From: Paenibacillus_D tarimensis_A
Lineage (GTDB): Bacteria > Bacillota > Bacilli > Paenibacillales > Paenibacillaceae
Length of the DNA: 64,000 nt
Assembly: GCA_041281825.1 (NCBI GenBank)
Contig: CP166298.1
Span: 4,154,001-4,218,000, forward strand
Direction of reading: 5' to 3'
How positions within the stretch are numbered: position 1 is the stretch's first letter; each line of letters begins with the position of its first letter. Both the position numbers and the translations under genes were made by a program. This document shows positions 26,023 through 34,269 of this stretch, piece after piece. Below the pieces are notes generated by a model. The model was not told the origin of the DNA. It worked only from the letters and a program-made list of their open reading frames with translations, and did no database searches.

Positions 26023-26046
26023 AAAAAAAAAGCTCCCCACGGGAGC
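26023..26046 (-). terminator. Terminator after cheX
   Basis: In the minus direction GCTCCC-GTG-GGGAGC is followed by nine T. It lies 14 bp past the cheX stop. Confidence 0.92.
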
Positions 26047-26059
26047 GAAAGACATGATA

Positions 26060-26518
26060 CTATGCAATCAGGACCTGGATATCGAGCTCGCCGATTCCTT
26101 CCATAATGAGTGGAATCGTTAATGCTTTCTTGGCTTCGAAGCCTGCGGCTTGTGCGGAACGCAACACGACCGGCGGCGTAATATCGACACATACGCCTTG
26201 ATTGAACAGCATTGTGCTGGCGTTGCCGCTGATCATATTGCCTAATTCGGAAATCGCGCTGCTGCCGATTTCATCGATCTCGGAGACGGTAAATCCGCCC
26301 ATCATCGCTGAAATGATCTTTAGAGCCACTTCTTCATTTAAACCGAAAACAATTTCACCGCTCATTTGTCCGGTCATACCGATCTGAATCCATATGTAAT
26401 TGTCTACAAATTTAACATCTTTAATACCTAGCTGTCCCGTAGCCGGCCGAATCATAATCACTTGTTCGATGACGGTCTTTGCCGCCTCAAGAAACGGATT
26501 AATATATTCTGCCTTCAT
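26060..26518 (-). CDS. cheX: CheX-type chemotaxis phosphatase
   Basis: A 152-residue protein of the CheC/CheX/FliY phosphatase group, which removes phosphate from CheY. The catalytic E-x-x-N motif is visible in SELGNMISGNAS. The domain GEIVFGLNEEVALKIISAMM is typical of CheX. The ATG at 26518 follows AAAAGGGGGGGT. No flagellar or other chemotaxis gene is near, so it seems to be a stand-alone unit. Confidence 0.88.
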   Translation of the reverse strand: MKAEYINPFLEAAKTVIEQVIMIRPATGQLGIKDVKFVDNYIWIQIGMTGQMSGEIVFGLNEEVALKIISAMMGGFTVSEIDEIGSSAISELGNMISGNASTMLFNQGVCVDITPPVVLRSAQAAGFEAKKALTIPLIMEGIGELDIQVLIA

Positions 26519-26624
26519 AATACCCCCCCTTTTCGACATGGTTCGTTCGATCCCGTATAGTTTTTATTATACTGAAGACATTAGGACAAGTATACTATTT
26601 TTAATAACATTAGTTCAAAATACC

Positions 26625-26630
26625 TATAAT
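26625..26630 (+). promoter_or_regulatory. -10 box before the phospholipase-like gene
   Basis: A perfect TATAAT lies 5 bases before the SD-leader repeat at 26635, so the repeat would begin almost exactly at the transcript start and form the whole 5' leader. The -35 is poor. Confidence 0.5.
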
Positions 26631-26634
26631 AGCT

Positions 26635-26676
26635 GAGAGACTTTGAGCTCCGCTCAAAGATCCCTATGTAAGGAGG
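26635..26676 (+). promoter_or_regulatory. SD-leader repeat, best-preserved copy
   Basis: GAGAGACTTTGAGC, loop TCC, GCTCAAAG (an 8-bp hairpin), then ATCCCTATGTAAGGAGG, which supplies the Shine-Dalgarno site of the next gene. The same block precedes the genes starting at 40247, 47808, 56487 and 63931. The hairpin stem survives base changes in several copies. Confidence 0.8.
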
Positions 26677-26687
26677 GAAATTATATC

Positions 26688-27653
26688 ATGCCTAACATAT
26701 GGACACATTTTATTTTTGGTGAACATGTCCTGTTCGCACTGGGAGAACAAGCATTAATCGGTAACCCGGATACGAGGCGCATGTTTAATATGGGATGCCA
26801 GGGCCCGGACTTTCTGTTCTATCATCACTATTTACCATGGAAAAAAAGCAAAGCAATGAATCAGCTCGGCAGCGCGATGCACAGCCGTCATTGCGGTAAA
26901 GTGATCATGGACCTTTTGGATGCGGCGGGCGGACGTTATTCGGCCGAAAGCGCACCGGATCCGGCCGTTATCTACACCTTGGGTTTTGTGCTGCACCATG
27001 TGCTGGACCGCAATATGCATCCGTACGTCTTCAGCCGGTCCGGATTTCGCAAATGGGATCATCAACGCTTTGAAGTGATCATGGATACCTTGATTACCCG
27101 TAAATTGCTGGGTATCGAAACATGGAGAACGCCTGTGTGGAAAGAAATCCGGATCGATGCGCTTCCGCCGGCTGTTGTAGAGGCATTCGAACGGGTTACG
27201 GCCGGGCATTATCCTGAGCTTGCACCGCTCATACAGAGCGGGGATTGGAATCGGGCTTGCCGCGATATGATTCAAGCGCAGCGGTTGTTCCATGATCCGA
27301 CCGGGGTGCGCAGACTGCTGACATTCGGGCAGATCGAACCGCTGGTATATAAGAAAGAGGTTCCTGCGCTCGATGTAATGAACGAACAGAGAACCCCTTG
27401 GGTGGATCCGACAAACAAAGACATTGTTTACGATTACAGCGTATGGATGATGTGGGACACCGCCCTTGAAGAAGGCTCGCGCATTATTGCCGCTATTCTG
27501 GACTGGTTCCGTTCCTTAAACGCTGATGACGGCAATACGGCACAATTAAGAAAGGAAATTGTACATTTGATCGGCAACCGATCCTACGAAACCGGACTTC
27601 CTTGCGATATGAACGCCGAAATCCGTTATGCCGAACCGATATGGATGGCTTGA
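26688..27653 (+). CDS. Zinc-dependent phospholipase C family protein
   Basis: A 321-residue protein. MPNIWTHFIFGEHV, GCQGPDFLFYHHYLPW and LHHVLDRNMHPYVF are the histidine/aspartate blocks of the zinc-dependent phospholipase C-like family. They supply several likely metal ligands (His7, D near 47, HH and D-x3-H near 112-117). There is no signal peptide, so it acts inside the cell if it is a hydrolase. The ATG at 26688 lies behind the AAGGAGG carried by the leader repeat; a frame from 26643 runs through the repeat and is unlikely. Function is not known beyond the family. Confidence 0.82.
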   Translation: MPNIWTHFIFGEHVLFALGEQALIGNPDTRRMFNMGCQGPDFLFYHHYLPWKKSKAMNQLGSAMHSRHCGKVIMDLLDAAGGRYSAESAPDPAVIYTLGFVLHHVLDRNMHPYVFSRSGFRKWDHQRFEVIMDTLITRKLLGIETWRTPVWKEIRIDALPPAVVEAFERVTAGHYPELAPLIQSGDWNRACRDMIQAQRLFHDPTGVRRLLTFGQIEPLVYKKEVPALDVMNEQRTPWVDPTNKDIVYDYSVWMMWDTALEEGSRIIAAILDWFRSLNADDGNTAQLRKEIVHLIGNRSYETGLPCDMNAEIRYAEPIWMA

Positions 27654-27747
27654 AGTATATTCCATAAACTTGCGGGGTGAGCGTTTCCAGCCCGATCCGG
27701 CTCCTCTTCTTGTCGCATTCACCTGCTTCCATTATATGGTCTATCTG

Positions 27748-28737
27748 CTAAATCGCTTTCGTCCGGTTTCGGCGGAACCGCAGCCGCATTAAGCGAAGCC
27801 GCTCGTACAGCTGTTCGACCTGTCTCCCTTTTAATTCCTCTTCGGTGTATACCTGGTTCAGAATGGGCTTTAAATAACGGTCGCCTACAATCATCAGCGC
27901 ATCCCACATTTTGGCCCTTTCCGATTCCGGCACTTCCGCAAGTTCGCGTTCAATGAGTCCCTCCAAATCGTATCCTTCTCCTTCAAGCTGTTCGATTCGT
28001 TCGATTAATTCACGGCGGGGCAGTTCAAGCGCAGCTTGAAGATCCGCTAACGTATGGCCTTCCCTAATGCCTCCGAGTATACGGCGCTTTTCCTGGTGCC
28101 TGTCCATTTCATTTTTATATTTGGTCTCTTTCTGCTTGTACAGCCATTGTGTATACGTTTTCGGATCGAGTGACTCCATCACCCAGTCGAGCGGGAAAGG
28201 CGTCGTCTGCTCAAACTTCTGCGTAATGGCAAGCACTTCGCCCGAGTAAGCCGAATGCTTCGACTCTCCCCAGCCCGGTATTTCCAGCAGTTCATTCTCC
28301 TGGTGCGGCACAAAGGCGCTGATCATCCACAGCATCCGGTTCGTCGCAATCAAATAAGCGGCTTTCTTCTGTTCGACCGCCTTGCTGCGGCGCCATTCCC
28401 GAAGCGCTTCGAACAATTCCGGCCGGGCATGCAATTCACCGTAGCACTGCAAAAATGAAATCGTGCCCCCCGCGCCTCTGCTGCTTCCTCTGTCGTCAAG
28501 CATGGCATCAAGTAACGGAATGTATCCCTCGCCCATCTTGATCGCAATCCCGTGACGGAAAGCGATGATCATCTCTTCCCAGGACGTCCCTTCGAACCAC
28601 ACCGTCTGAGATGCGCTGTCTCCGTCTTGCCAGAACACCTGCCAGGCACCTTGTCTTTCACAGATAGATACTTGCGCCCGCATGACGCGCCCTTCTTCAA
28701 TTTGCTTTTCCAGCGTGTTAAGAAATACCAATTGCAT
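27748..28737 (-). CDS. HRDC domain-containing protein
   Basis: A 329-residue protein. Residues 120-190 are an HRDC domain (EALREWRRSKAVEQ, ATNRMLWMISAF, EIPGWGESKHSAYSGEVL), a nucleic-acid-binding module known from RecQ helicases and RNase D. No helicase or nuclease domain is present. The second half is charged and contains a helix-turn-helix-like segment (GHTLADLQAALELPRRELIERI). The ATG at 28737 follows GGAGGTG; the longer frame from 28803 has none. It is expressed from its own promoter through an attenuator-like leader. Function unknown, perhaps DNA or RNA binding. Confidence 0.78.
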   Translation of the reverse strand: MQLVFLNTLEKQIEEGRVMRAQVSICERQGAWQVFWQDGDSASQTVWFEGTSWEEMIIAFRHGIAIKMGEGYIPLLDAMLDDRGSSRGAGGTISFLQCYGELHARPELFEALREWRRSKAVEQKKAAYLIATNRMLWMISAFVPHQENELLEIPGWGESKHSAYSGEVLAITQKFEQTTPFPLDWVMESLDPKTYTQWLYKQKETKYKNEMDRHQEKRRILGGIREGHTLADLQAALELPRRELIERIEQLEGEGYDLEGLIERELAEVPESERAKMWDALMIVGDRYLKPILNQVYTEEELKGRQVEQLYERLRLMRLRFRRNRTKAI

Positions 28738-28794
28738 GATTAAACACCTCCTCGATTTATTGACCGGCATGAACGAAAAATGTTTAAAAACAAC

Positions 28795-28834
28795 AAAAAA
28801 CACCTCTCCTGCAAAATATGCATAGAGAGGTGCT
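28795..28834 (-). terminator. Attenuator-like hairpin in the leader of the HRDC gene
   Basis: In the minus direction CACCTCTC and GAGAGGTG form an 8-bp stem (28832-28825 with 28808-28801) with a 16-base loop, followed by six T. It lies between the promoter at 28863-28891 and the start at 28737, so it would stop transcription before the gene unless opened. Confidence 0.65.
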
Positions 28835-28862
28835 TCCTCCGTTCAATTATTCGGTTGCTGTT

Positions 28863-28891
28863 ATCGTATCATAACCCGCACGTTGTGACAA
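28863..28891 (-). promoter_or_regulatory. Promoter of the HRDC gene
   Basis: TTGTCA, a 17-base spacer and TACGAT on the minus strand, good matches to the SigA consensus. It is back to back with the promoter of the DUF3055 gene. Confidence 0.7.
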
Positions 28892-28900
28892 GGAAGAATT

Positions 28901-28928
28901 TTGTAGCACTTCGGATTTAGTGTATAAT
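28901..28928 (+). promoter_or_regulatory. Promoter of the DUF3055 gene
   Basis: TTGTAG, a 16-base spacer and TATAAT. The start codon is about 30 bases after the -10, leaving a short leader with GGAGG. Confidence 0.65.
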
Positions 28929-28958
28929 AAAGCGGAGAATGGAATGGAGGATGGACGG

Positions 28959-29252
28959 ATGCTGCCTAATTATGATTTTATGTCAGATACAACGGAAGAA
29001 ACGTCGACGCGGTTCGCTACCTTTATCGCGCCAAGTTTGAAAAGGTTTGATTTAGCCGTCACAACGACCGCTCGCTTTTACGGCAAAAAGCTGGTTACCG
29101 ATCTGCAGGCGGGCAAGACGGCGATTATCGGCCCTGACGATCTGGAAGAGGAAGGTTATCTGGAATTTGTATTCAAGCTGACCGAGGAGGAAGCGCAGGA
29201 GCTTAGGCAATTCCTCTATCTTGTTGTCGGGACTGTGAATTTTACCGACTAA
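28959..29252 (+). CDS. DUF3055 family protein
   Basis: A 97-residue acidic cytoplasmic protein. The conserved core (RFDLAVTTTARFYGKKL, AIIGPDDLEEEGYLEFVF, LTEEEAQELRQFLY) matches DUF3055, a small Firmicutes family of unknown function. The ATG at 28959 follows GGAGGATGGACGG; an upstream in-frame GTG at 28920 overlaps the -10 box and can be excluded. It is followed 47 bp later by another small acidic protein. Confidence 0.85.
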   Translation: MLPNYDFMSDTTEETSTRFATFIAPSLKRFDLAVTTTARFYGKKLVTDLQAGKTAIIGPDDLEEEGYLEFVFKLTEEEAQELRQFLYLVVGTVNFTD

Positions 29253-29299
29253 GCTGGGCACACTGAAAGGGTACTTATTCCGTATCCGGAGGTGCCCGA

Positions 29300-29578
29300 A
29301 TGGACGGATTTATTCATGAAAAGAAACGGAAATATACCGACTTCGCCAATGTAGAATCCAGTCGCAACGATCTTATGGCGGAAGAATTTCCCGAAGGTCC
29401 TTACGGGGCCGATCTGATTACCGAATCGCTTGGAAAAAGCTCGATCTGGCGGGAGGATCAGCGTCCGCCGAACCGGTTTGATTATGAAAACCGGGAACTG
29501 CATGAAGGATTGGAACGCGGTTATGACGGGGACGGAGGCGAAGGCAACGCCGCTCCCGAGCTGTTTAATCGGGAATGA
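29300..29578 (+). CDS. Small acidic hypothetical protein
   Basis: A 92-residue hydrophilic protein with many Glu, Asp, Asn and Gly residues, no membrane segment and no motif I recognise. GGAGGTGCCCGA stands directly before the ATG, so translation is likely. It seems to share a transcript with the DUF3055 gene. No function can be assigned. Confidence 0.7.
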   Translation: MDGFIHEKKRKYTDFANVESSRNDLMAEEFPEGPYGADLITESLGKSSIWREDQRPPNRFDYENRELHEGLERGYDGDGGEGNAAPELFNRE

Positions 29579-29626
29579 GAAAACTTCTTATCGATGCCTT
29601 CAAAGATGGGCGACCTAAAAGATTAA

Positions 29627-29811
29627 AAAAATAGCGGTAATTTTTTCCTCTATAGACAAAGAAACGCGGGGACCGCGACAAATAGCGGTATTTTGTACCG
29701 TTAAACCAGTGGGGAAGTGGATTTGATACGAATAAGACTATGGATTACCTTTGTTTTCAAAAAAGCAGATCGACCGCCTTATTTAAGGCCACAAATTTCC
29801 GCTATTTTTAA
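29627..29811 (+). repeat. ATAGCGG dispersed repeat, copy 1
   Basis: About 185 bp with inverted ends (AAATAGCGGTAATTT and, reversed, AAATAGCGGAAATTT) and an internal AATAGCGGTATTTTGTACCG. The same element recurs at 44701-44848 and, split by an insertion sequence, at 61631-61671 plus 63241-63393. No ORF is present, so it is MITE-like. It fills the otherwise empty 360-bp gap after the small acidic gene. Confidence 0.8.
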
Positions 29812-29817
29812 TTCGCT

Positions 29818-29850
29818 TGGATGCAGCCCGGTTCTGTGCTGTCCCTGAAA
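29818..29850. repeat. GGTTCTGTG-family repeat, short copy
   Basis: GATGCAGCCCGGTTCTGTG and its flank match 63770-63800. It lies directly beside copy 1 of the ATAGCGG repeat, as another copy lies near copy 3. Confidence 0.5.
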
Positions 29851-29910
29851 CATCCGAACCTTTCGCCATGAAATATAAGCCGGTTTAAGAGTGAAACTTT
29901 AATCGAAGCA

Positions 29911-29938
29911 AAGACGCTGCCGTTGGCGGCAGCGTCTT
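29911..29938 (-). terminator. Terminator of the sugar-acid operon
   Basis: A perfect 12-bp stem AAGACGCTGCCG/CGGCAGCGTCTT with a TTGG loop, directly past the last gene. The T-tail on the minus side is short. Confidence 0.7.
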
Positions 29939-29940
29939 CT

Positions 29941-31044
29941 TTATGCTTGATCCAATTCCGTTAAATAAACGGGCCGATTTTCTTGCATGGACAAGTATGC
30001 GCCGAACACCATTTGCATCGTCAGCAAATTGTCGGCCACACTGTTTTCCGGCTCGCGGCCTTCCTCAATCGCCCGCATTAACTCGCCCATCGTACCCATA
30101 AAAGCATGCGGAAACCATTTTCCATGCAGCTGGGGCGTAAACCAATAATCCGTACATAGCTTCCGCGAATAAAAGCTGAGCGTATCTTCCCGCCCGACCG
30201 GATAATTGTACAACGAGCCGTTTGTACCTTTAATGATACCCTCCGTCCCTTCAAACCGGAACGTCGCGTACCAGTCATCCTCCGTGCCGATATGATTATG
30301 ATTATCGTGGATCAGCCCTCTCGCTTCGCCCGGAAATCTGATATGCATCAGTGTGCGCGTCTCGCCTTTGCACTGCTGACCGGGAAAGCGCGCACCATCG
30401 GCATAAATATATTCCGGCGTGCCGAACAGATAACGGATTGAATCCATGTAATGAATGCTATGATACATAAATTCCAGTGTTTCAATCTCCCGAAGCCATG
30501 TCCAATTGGCGAATTCCTGCTTCACATTGACGGATATCGTCGCCTGCAGCAGCTCGCCAAGCCATCTCCGCTTAATGATGGTATGGCTTGCCTTTATGCC
30601 GGGAGACCACCGCATCTGCTGGTTCACCGCCGCTTTGATTCCCGATTCGGCGCATGCGGACGCGATCCCTTTTGCTTCTTCGTAGCTCTCCGCCAGCGGC
30701 TTCTGACAGAGCAAATGCTTGCCTGCCTTCGCCGCTTGTCCGGCGAGCAGCGGCTGTATTTTGGCGGGAACCGCCAGATCGACAATGACCACGTCTTTAT
30801 CCTCCAGCAGCTGCTCGAACGAGGCATACACCTTGTCAATACCGAACCGGCCGGCTAATTCCCGCGCTCGCTCGAGGTTCAAATCGTAGATCCCGACAAC
30901 GCGAAAGCCTGCCATCCGATAGGCGGGCAAATGACACGATTCCACAATCTCACCCGCACCGGCGATCGCTATGCCCATCTGCTTATTGCTCGGCAGCGCA
31001 GGCTTGTAATCCAGGTCAAGCAGTTGCAGTTCCGTTATGCTCAT
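29941..31044 (-). CDS. Gfo/Idh/MocA family oxidoreductase
   Basis: A 367-residue NAD(P)-dependent dehydrogenase. The Rossmann motif is IAIAGAGEIVESCHLPAY, and the usual EKP catalytic motif appears as CQKPLAESYEEA, keeping the Lys with Gln in place of Glu. The second domain carries HYMDSIRYLFG, with a likely catalytic His/Asp region, and NHIGTEDDWYATF. It lies last in the operon with a split sugar-acid dehydratase, so a sugar or sugar-acid substrate is likely. GGGAGGGGG precedes the ATG. Confidence 0.87.
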   Translation of the reverse strand: MSITELQLLDLDYKPALPSNKQMGIAIAGAGEIVESCHLPAYRMAGFRVVGIYDLNLERARELAGRFGIDKVYASFEQLLEDKDVVIVDLAVPAKIQPLLAGQAAKAGKHLLCQKPLAESYEEAKGIASACAESGIKAAVNQQMRWSPGIKASHTIIKRRWLGELLQATISVNVKQEFANWTWLREIETLEFMYHSIHYMDSIRYLFGTPEYIYADGARFPGQQCKGETRTLMHIRFPGEARGLIHDNHNHIGTEDDWYATFRFEGTEGIIKGTNGSLYNYPVGREDTLSFYSRKLCTDYWFTPQLHGKWFPHAFMGTMGELMRAIEEGREPENSVADNLLTMQMVFGAYLSMQENRPVYLTELDQA

Positions 31045-31062
31045 GCCTTGAACCCCCTCCCG

Positions 31063-32223
31063 TCACAAGCTCGGTCCGATCCGGTTAATGCTGAATTCCT
31101 GATGGCCCAGTATTTCCGCTTTCGTCAGCTTACCGGACGCCACATCGATAATCTCCTGCCAGATCCGCTCGCCGCTTTCCTGAAGACTGATCGTTCCGGA
31201 TAAAACATCGCTTACATCGACATCCATATTGTCTTCCATATGGCGGAAAACTTTGCTGTTACCCGTAATTTTGATTACCGGCACAACGGCCGACCCTGTC
31301 GGAGTCCCGCGTCCCGTCGTAAAGCAAACGATATGCGCGCCGCCCGCAGCCATGCCGGATACGCATTCGATGTCATTGCCCGGCGAGTCCATAAAGTACA
31401 GCCCTGTTTCCGGTATGTCCTCCGCATATTCGATGACGCCGCGGATCGGCGCGGTTCCGCATTTACTTATACAGCCCAGCGATTTTTCCTCAATCGTCGA
31501 CAATCCTCCCGCAATATTGCCCGGGCTCGGATTGCCGCCCCGCATATCGGCGCCCATCCGGTCGACTTCTTTCTCGAAACGATCAACAATGTAGTAAAGC
31601 TTATCCTTCGTCGATGCATCGATACACCGTTCCGCCAGCACATGCTCCGCCCCGATAATTTCCGTCGTTTCGCCGATGACGATCGATCCCTCATGTTCAA
31701 TGAGCGAATCTGCGGCGACTCCGAGCGCCGGGTTCGACGCCAAACCGGAAGTCGCGTCCGAGCCCCCGCACTTGACGCCTACCTTCAGCTTGCTTAACGG
31801 CACCTCTTCACGCTGCTGTTTATCGAGCTCCGCTTTCATTTTCCTTGCGAGCTCCGCGCCGTGTTGAATAGCTTTAACCGAGCCGCCTACGGATTGAATG
31901 TCAAACACTTCTACCGGTTTACCGGTCTTGCGGATCTCCTCGGCAAGCGCGATCGGATCGACAACCTCGCAGCCCAGACTAATAATAATGACGCCGCCGA
32001 CATTCGGATTTTTCCCCGTTCCGGCCAATACCTCAAATGTGCGGTCTTTATCCGCACCGATCTGGCTGCAACCGTGTTGGTGCGGAATCGCAATTGTATC
32101 CGGAACGAGCTGCATAATCCGGTTGCATACTTGATTGGAGCAAATAACAGTCGGAATGATAAGCAAATGATTGCGAATGCCGATATCGCCGTTCGGCCTG
32201 CGGTATGCCATAAATGTTTTCAC
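31063..32223 (-). CDS. UxaA-family (altronate dehydratase-type) large subunit
   Basis: A 386-residue protein matching the C-terminal catalytic part of altronate/galactarate dehydratases: YRRPNGDIGIRNHLLI, CSNQVCNRI, PHQHGCSQIG, VKCGGSDATSGLASNPALG and TTGRGTPTGSAV. The family removes water from sugar acids using a metal centre held by cysteines. The GTG start overlaps the stop of the SAF-domain gene as GTGA, so the two halves of the enzyme are made together. The companion FAH hydrolase and SDR point to a deoxy-sugar acid such as L-fuconate or L-rhamnonate rather than altronate, by inference. Confidence 0.87.
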   Translation of the reverse strand: MKTFMAYRRPNGDIGIRNHLLIIPTVICSNQVCNRIMQLVPDTIAIPHQHGCSQIGADKDRTFEVLAGTGKNPNVGGVIIISLGCEVVDPIALAEEIRKTGKPVEVFDIQSVGGSVKAIQHGAELARKMKAELDKQQREEVPLSKLKVGVKCGGSDATSGLASNPALGVAADSLIEHEGSIVIGETTEIIGAEHVLAERCIDASTKDKLYYIVDRFEKEVDRMGADMRGGNPSPGNIAGGLSTIEEKSLGCISKCGTAPIRGVIEYAEDIPETGLYFMDSPGNDIECVSGMAAGGAHIVCFTTGRGTPTGSAVVPVIKITGNSKVFRHMEDNMDVDVSDVLSGTISLQESGERIWQEIIDVASGKLTKAEILGHQEFSINRIGPSL

Positions 32224-32546
32224 GCTTGTTCCACCTTCCCCGCTTGGTCCCCGCGGCCGCGGATGCCTTCAATATTATGCACATGCACATGCTGTCCCGG
32301 TTCGATATCCGCCGTCGCCCTTCCGATCACTTCGCCATACTTGCGAACGTCTTCCCCGGCTGCAATCGGTTTGACCGCCACTTTATGCCCGAATGCCACA
32401 TTTTCCGTCAACGTGACGAGAATGACATCGTCCCCGCTTCTCACCCGGACGTCCTCCCCTTCGGACAAATCGCGCAGCGCCGTCGCGACATGGTCTCTTT
32501 CATCCACAACCAGAGCATCCGCTCCCGCTTGAATATGTCCCGCCAT
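32220..32546 (-). CDS. UxaA-type SAF-domain small subunit
   Basis: A 108-residue SAF domain (ALVVDERDHVATALRDLSEG, GHKVAVKPIAAGEDVRKYGE, IGRATADIEPGQHVHVHN) equal to the N-terminal part of altronate dehydratase. Here it is a separate gene in front of the large subunit, as in several split sugar-acid dehydratases. AGAGAGGAAG lies before the ATG. Confidence 0.87.
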   Translation of the reverse strand: MAGHIQAGADALVVDERDHVATALRDLSEGEDVRVRSGDDVILVTLTENVAFGHKVAVKPIAAGEDVRKYGEVIGRATADIEPGQHVHVHNIEGIRGRGDQAGKVEQA

Positions 32547-32566
32547 AGCCTTCGCTTCCTCTCTTC

Positions 32567-33466
32567 TTACGCCTCATCAACCATACGGTTGGTTAATGCG
32601 CCCAGTTTTTCAATCTCGATGGTAACGACATCGCCGTGCTGCAAATAGACCTGCTTCTCCGGCGGATAACCGAGCACTACGCCTTCAGGCGTTCCCGTCA
32701 AAATAATATCGCCCGGCTCCAGTGTCAGATGTTGAGAAATGTAGCTGACGATTTCGTCGCAAGGGAAAATCATATCCGATGTATTGGAATGCTGGCGAAC
32801 TTCTCCATTAACGGTACATTTAATTTCCAGCTCATTCGGATTGCCTACCTCTTCAGCTGTCACAAGGTAAGGACCAAGCGGCGAGAAGTCGTCGCATATT
32901 TTCCCGAGCATCCATTGCGGCGTGCGCAGCTGCAGGTCGCGCGCGGACAAGTCGTTTACGCAGCAATAGCCGAACACATGCCGGAGCGCCTGCTCGCGGG
33001 AAACGTATTTCGTCTTTTTGCCGATGACGATCACAAGCTCCGCTTCATAATCGACCTTCTGGGACGCTTTAGGCAGCGCAACGTCATGCCCGTTGCCCGT
33101 CAGCGTATTGCTGAACTTATTGAACAGGATCGGATATTCCGGAATCGGCGCGTTCGTTTCTTCCGCGTGCTTGCGGTAGTTGAGGCCGACGCAGATGATT
33201 TTGCTTGGCGCTGTGACGCAGGGCGCCCAGTTTAATCCGGACTCGTCAAGCAGGAAAGACGGAGACCCGCTCTCAGACGAAGCAAGATCCGTAACCGTCT
33301 GCAGTGCTTCCATCGCCGCGCTCCCGCCTTCAATAACTGCATGTATGCCGCCAGGTACCGCCGTATGCCCGTAATGCTGCGCGGCAGCTGCGATATCAAT
33401 AACTCCGCGGTCCGTCTTCACGCCGAGCTTTGTTTGCCCATCCTGTAAAAAATTTAATAATTTCAT
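32567..33466 (-). CDS. Fumarylacetoacetate hydrolase family protein
   Basis: A 299-residue FAH-fold enzyme. The metal-binding site shows in KVDYEAELVIVIGK (E-x-E) and NDLSARDLQ, with KICDDFSPLGPYLV and ILTGTPEGV following. In non-phosphorylative fucose and rhamnose pathways such enzymes cleave 2,4-diketo-3-deoxy sugar acids to pyruvate and lactate, and the neighbours here fit that role. AAAGGAGCAG precedes the ATG. The exact substrate is inferred from context only. Confidence 0.88.
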   Translation of the reverse strand: MKLLNFLQDGQTKLGVKTDRGVIDIAAAAQHYGHTAVPGGIHAVIEGGSAAMEALQTVTDLASSESGSPSFLLDESGLNWAPCVTAPSKIICVGLNYRKHAEETNAPIPEYPILFNKFSNTLTGNGHDVALPKASQKVDYEAELVIVIGKKTKYVSREQALRHVFGYCCVNDLSARDLQLRTPQWMLGKICDDFSPLGPYLVTAEEVGNPNELEIKCTVNGEVRQHSNTSDMIFPCDEIVSYISQHLTLEPGDIILTGTPEGVVLGYPPEKQVYLQHGDVVTIEIEKLGALTNRMVDEA

Positions 33467-33489
33467 GATTGAACTGCTCCTTTCATTAA

Positions 33490-34263
33490 TTAAGCGTTTT
33501 TGCCGAATACGACTCCTCCGTCGATATACAGCGGCGAACCCATCATAAATTTCGATTCGTCCGAAGCCAGAAACAGCGCTGCCTGAGCGACATCTTCCGG
33601 CGTTCCGAGCTCCCCGCTCAATTGGCGTGTTTTAAGCGCTGCGATTGCAGCTTCCGGGTCATCGTACGACGTTCTCAAATACTGCTCCACGAACGGGGTG
33701 AAAATCGTACCCGGCAGCAGCGCGTTCACCCGGATGCCGTACGCGGCGTAATCGACCTGCATCGATTTCGTCAGTGCAAGCACCGCCCCCTTCGTCGCGG
33801 CATAGGAAGCGCGTCTTGCAAGACCGATTTCTGCAATACAGGAGGACATATTGATAATGCTGCCAGACTTTTGCTTCATCATATGCGGGACGGCATATTT
33901 GCTCGGCAAATAAACGCCTTTAATATTAATGCTCATAATTCTGTCCCATTGCTCCGGCTCGATTTCATGGAGAGCGCCCACGCCGCTGATCCCCGCGTTG
34001 TTGAACAGCACATCAATCCGTCCGAAACGGCTGATCACCTCGTCGATCATCCGTTCGACGCTGACAGCCTCCGTAACGTCCGCCTGGATAAAACATGCGC
34101 TTCCGCCATTGCCTTCAATTTCGGCTACCGTCTCGATGCCTTTCGCGGCATCGAGGTCGTTAACGACGACTGTTGCGCCTTCCTCAGCAAAACGGAGCGC
34201 CGTACTCTTGCCGATTCCGGATCCGGAACCGGTAATTAATGCAATCTTCTCCTTCAATCTCAT
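33490..34263 (-). CDS. SDR dehydrogenase of the sugar-acid operon
   Basis: A 257-residue classical SDR: TGSGSGIG cofactor site, NDLDA after beta-2 favouring NAD, NNAG, INMSSC with the catalytic Ser, and Y-x3-K in SYAATKGAV. PLYIDGGVVFGKNA is the usual FabG-like end. In the proposed route it would oxidise a 2-keto-3-deoxy sugar acid at C4. It follows the IclR-type regulator gene by only 6 bp. Confidence 0.88.
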   Translation of the reverse strand: MRLKEKIALITGSGSGIGKSTALRFAEEGATVVVNDLDAAKGIETVAEIEGNGGSACFIQADVTEAVSVERMIDEVISRFGRIDVLFNNAGISGVGALHEIEPEQWDRIMSINIKGVYLPSKYAVPHMMKQKSGSIINMSSCIAEIGLARRASYAATKGAVLALTKSMQVDYAAYGIRVNALLPGTIFTPFVEQYLRTSYDDPEAAIAALKTRQLSGELGTPEDVAQAALFLASDESKFMMGSPLYIDGGVVFGKNA

Positions 34264-34269
34264 ACCCTT

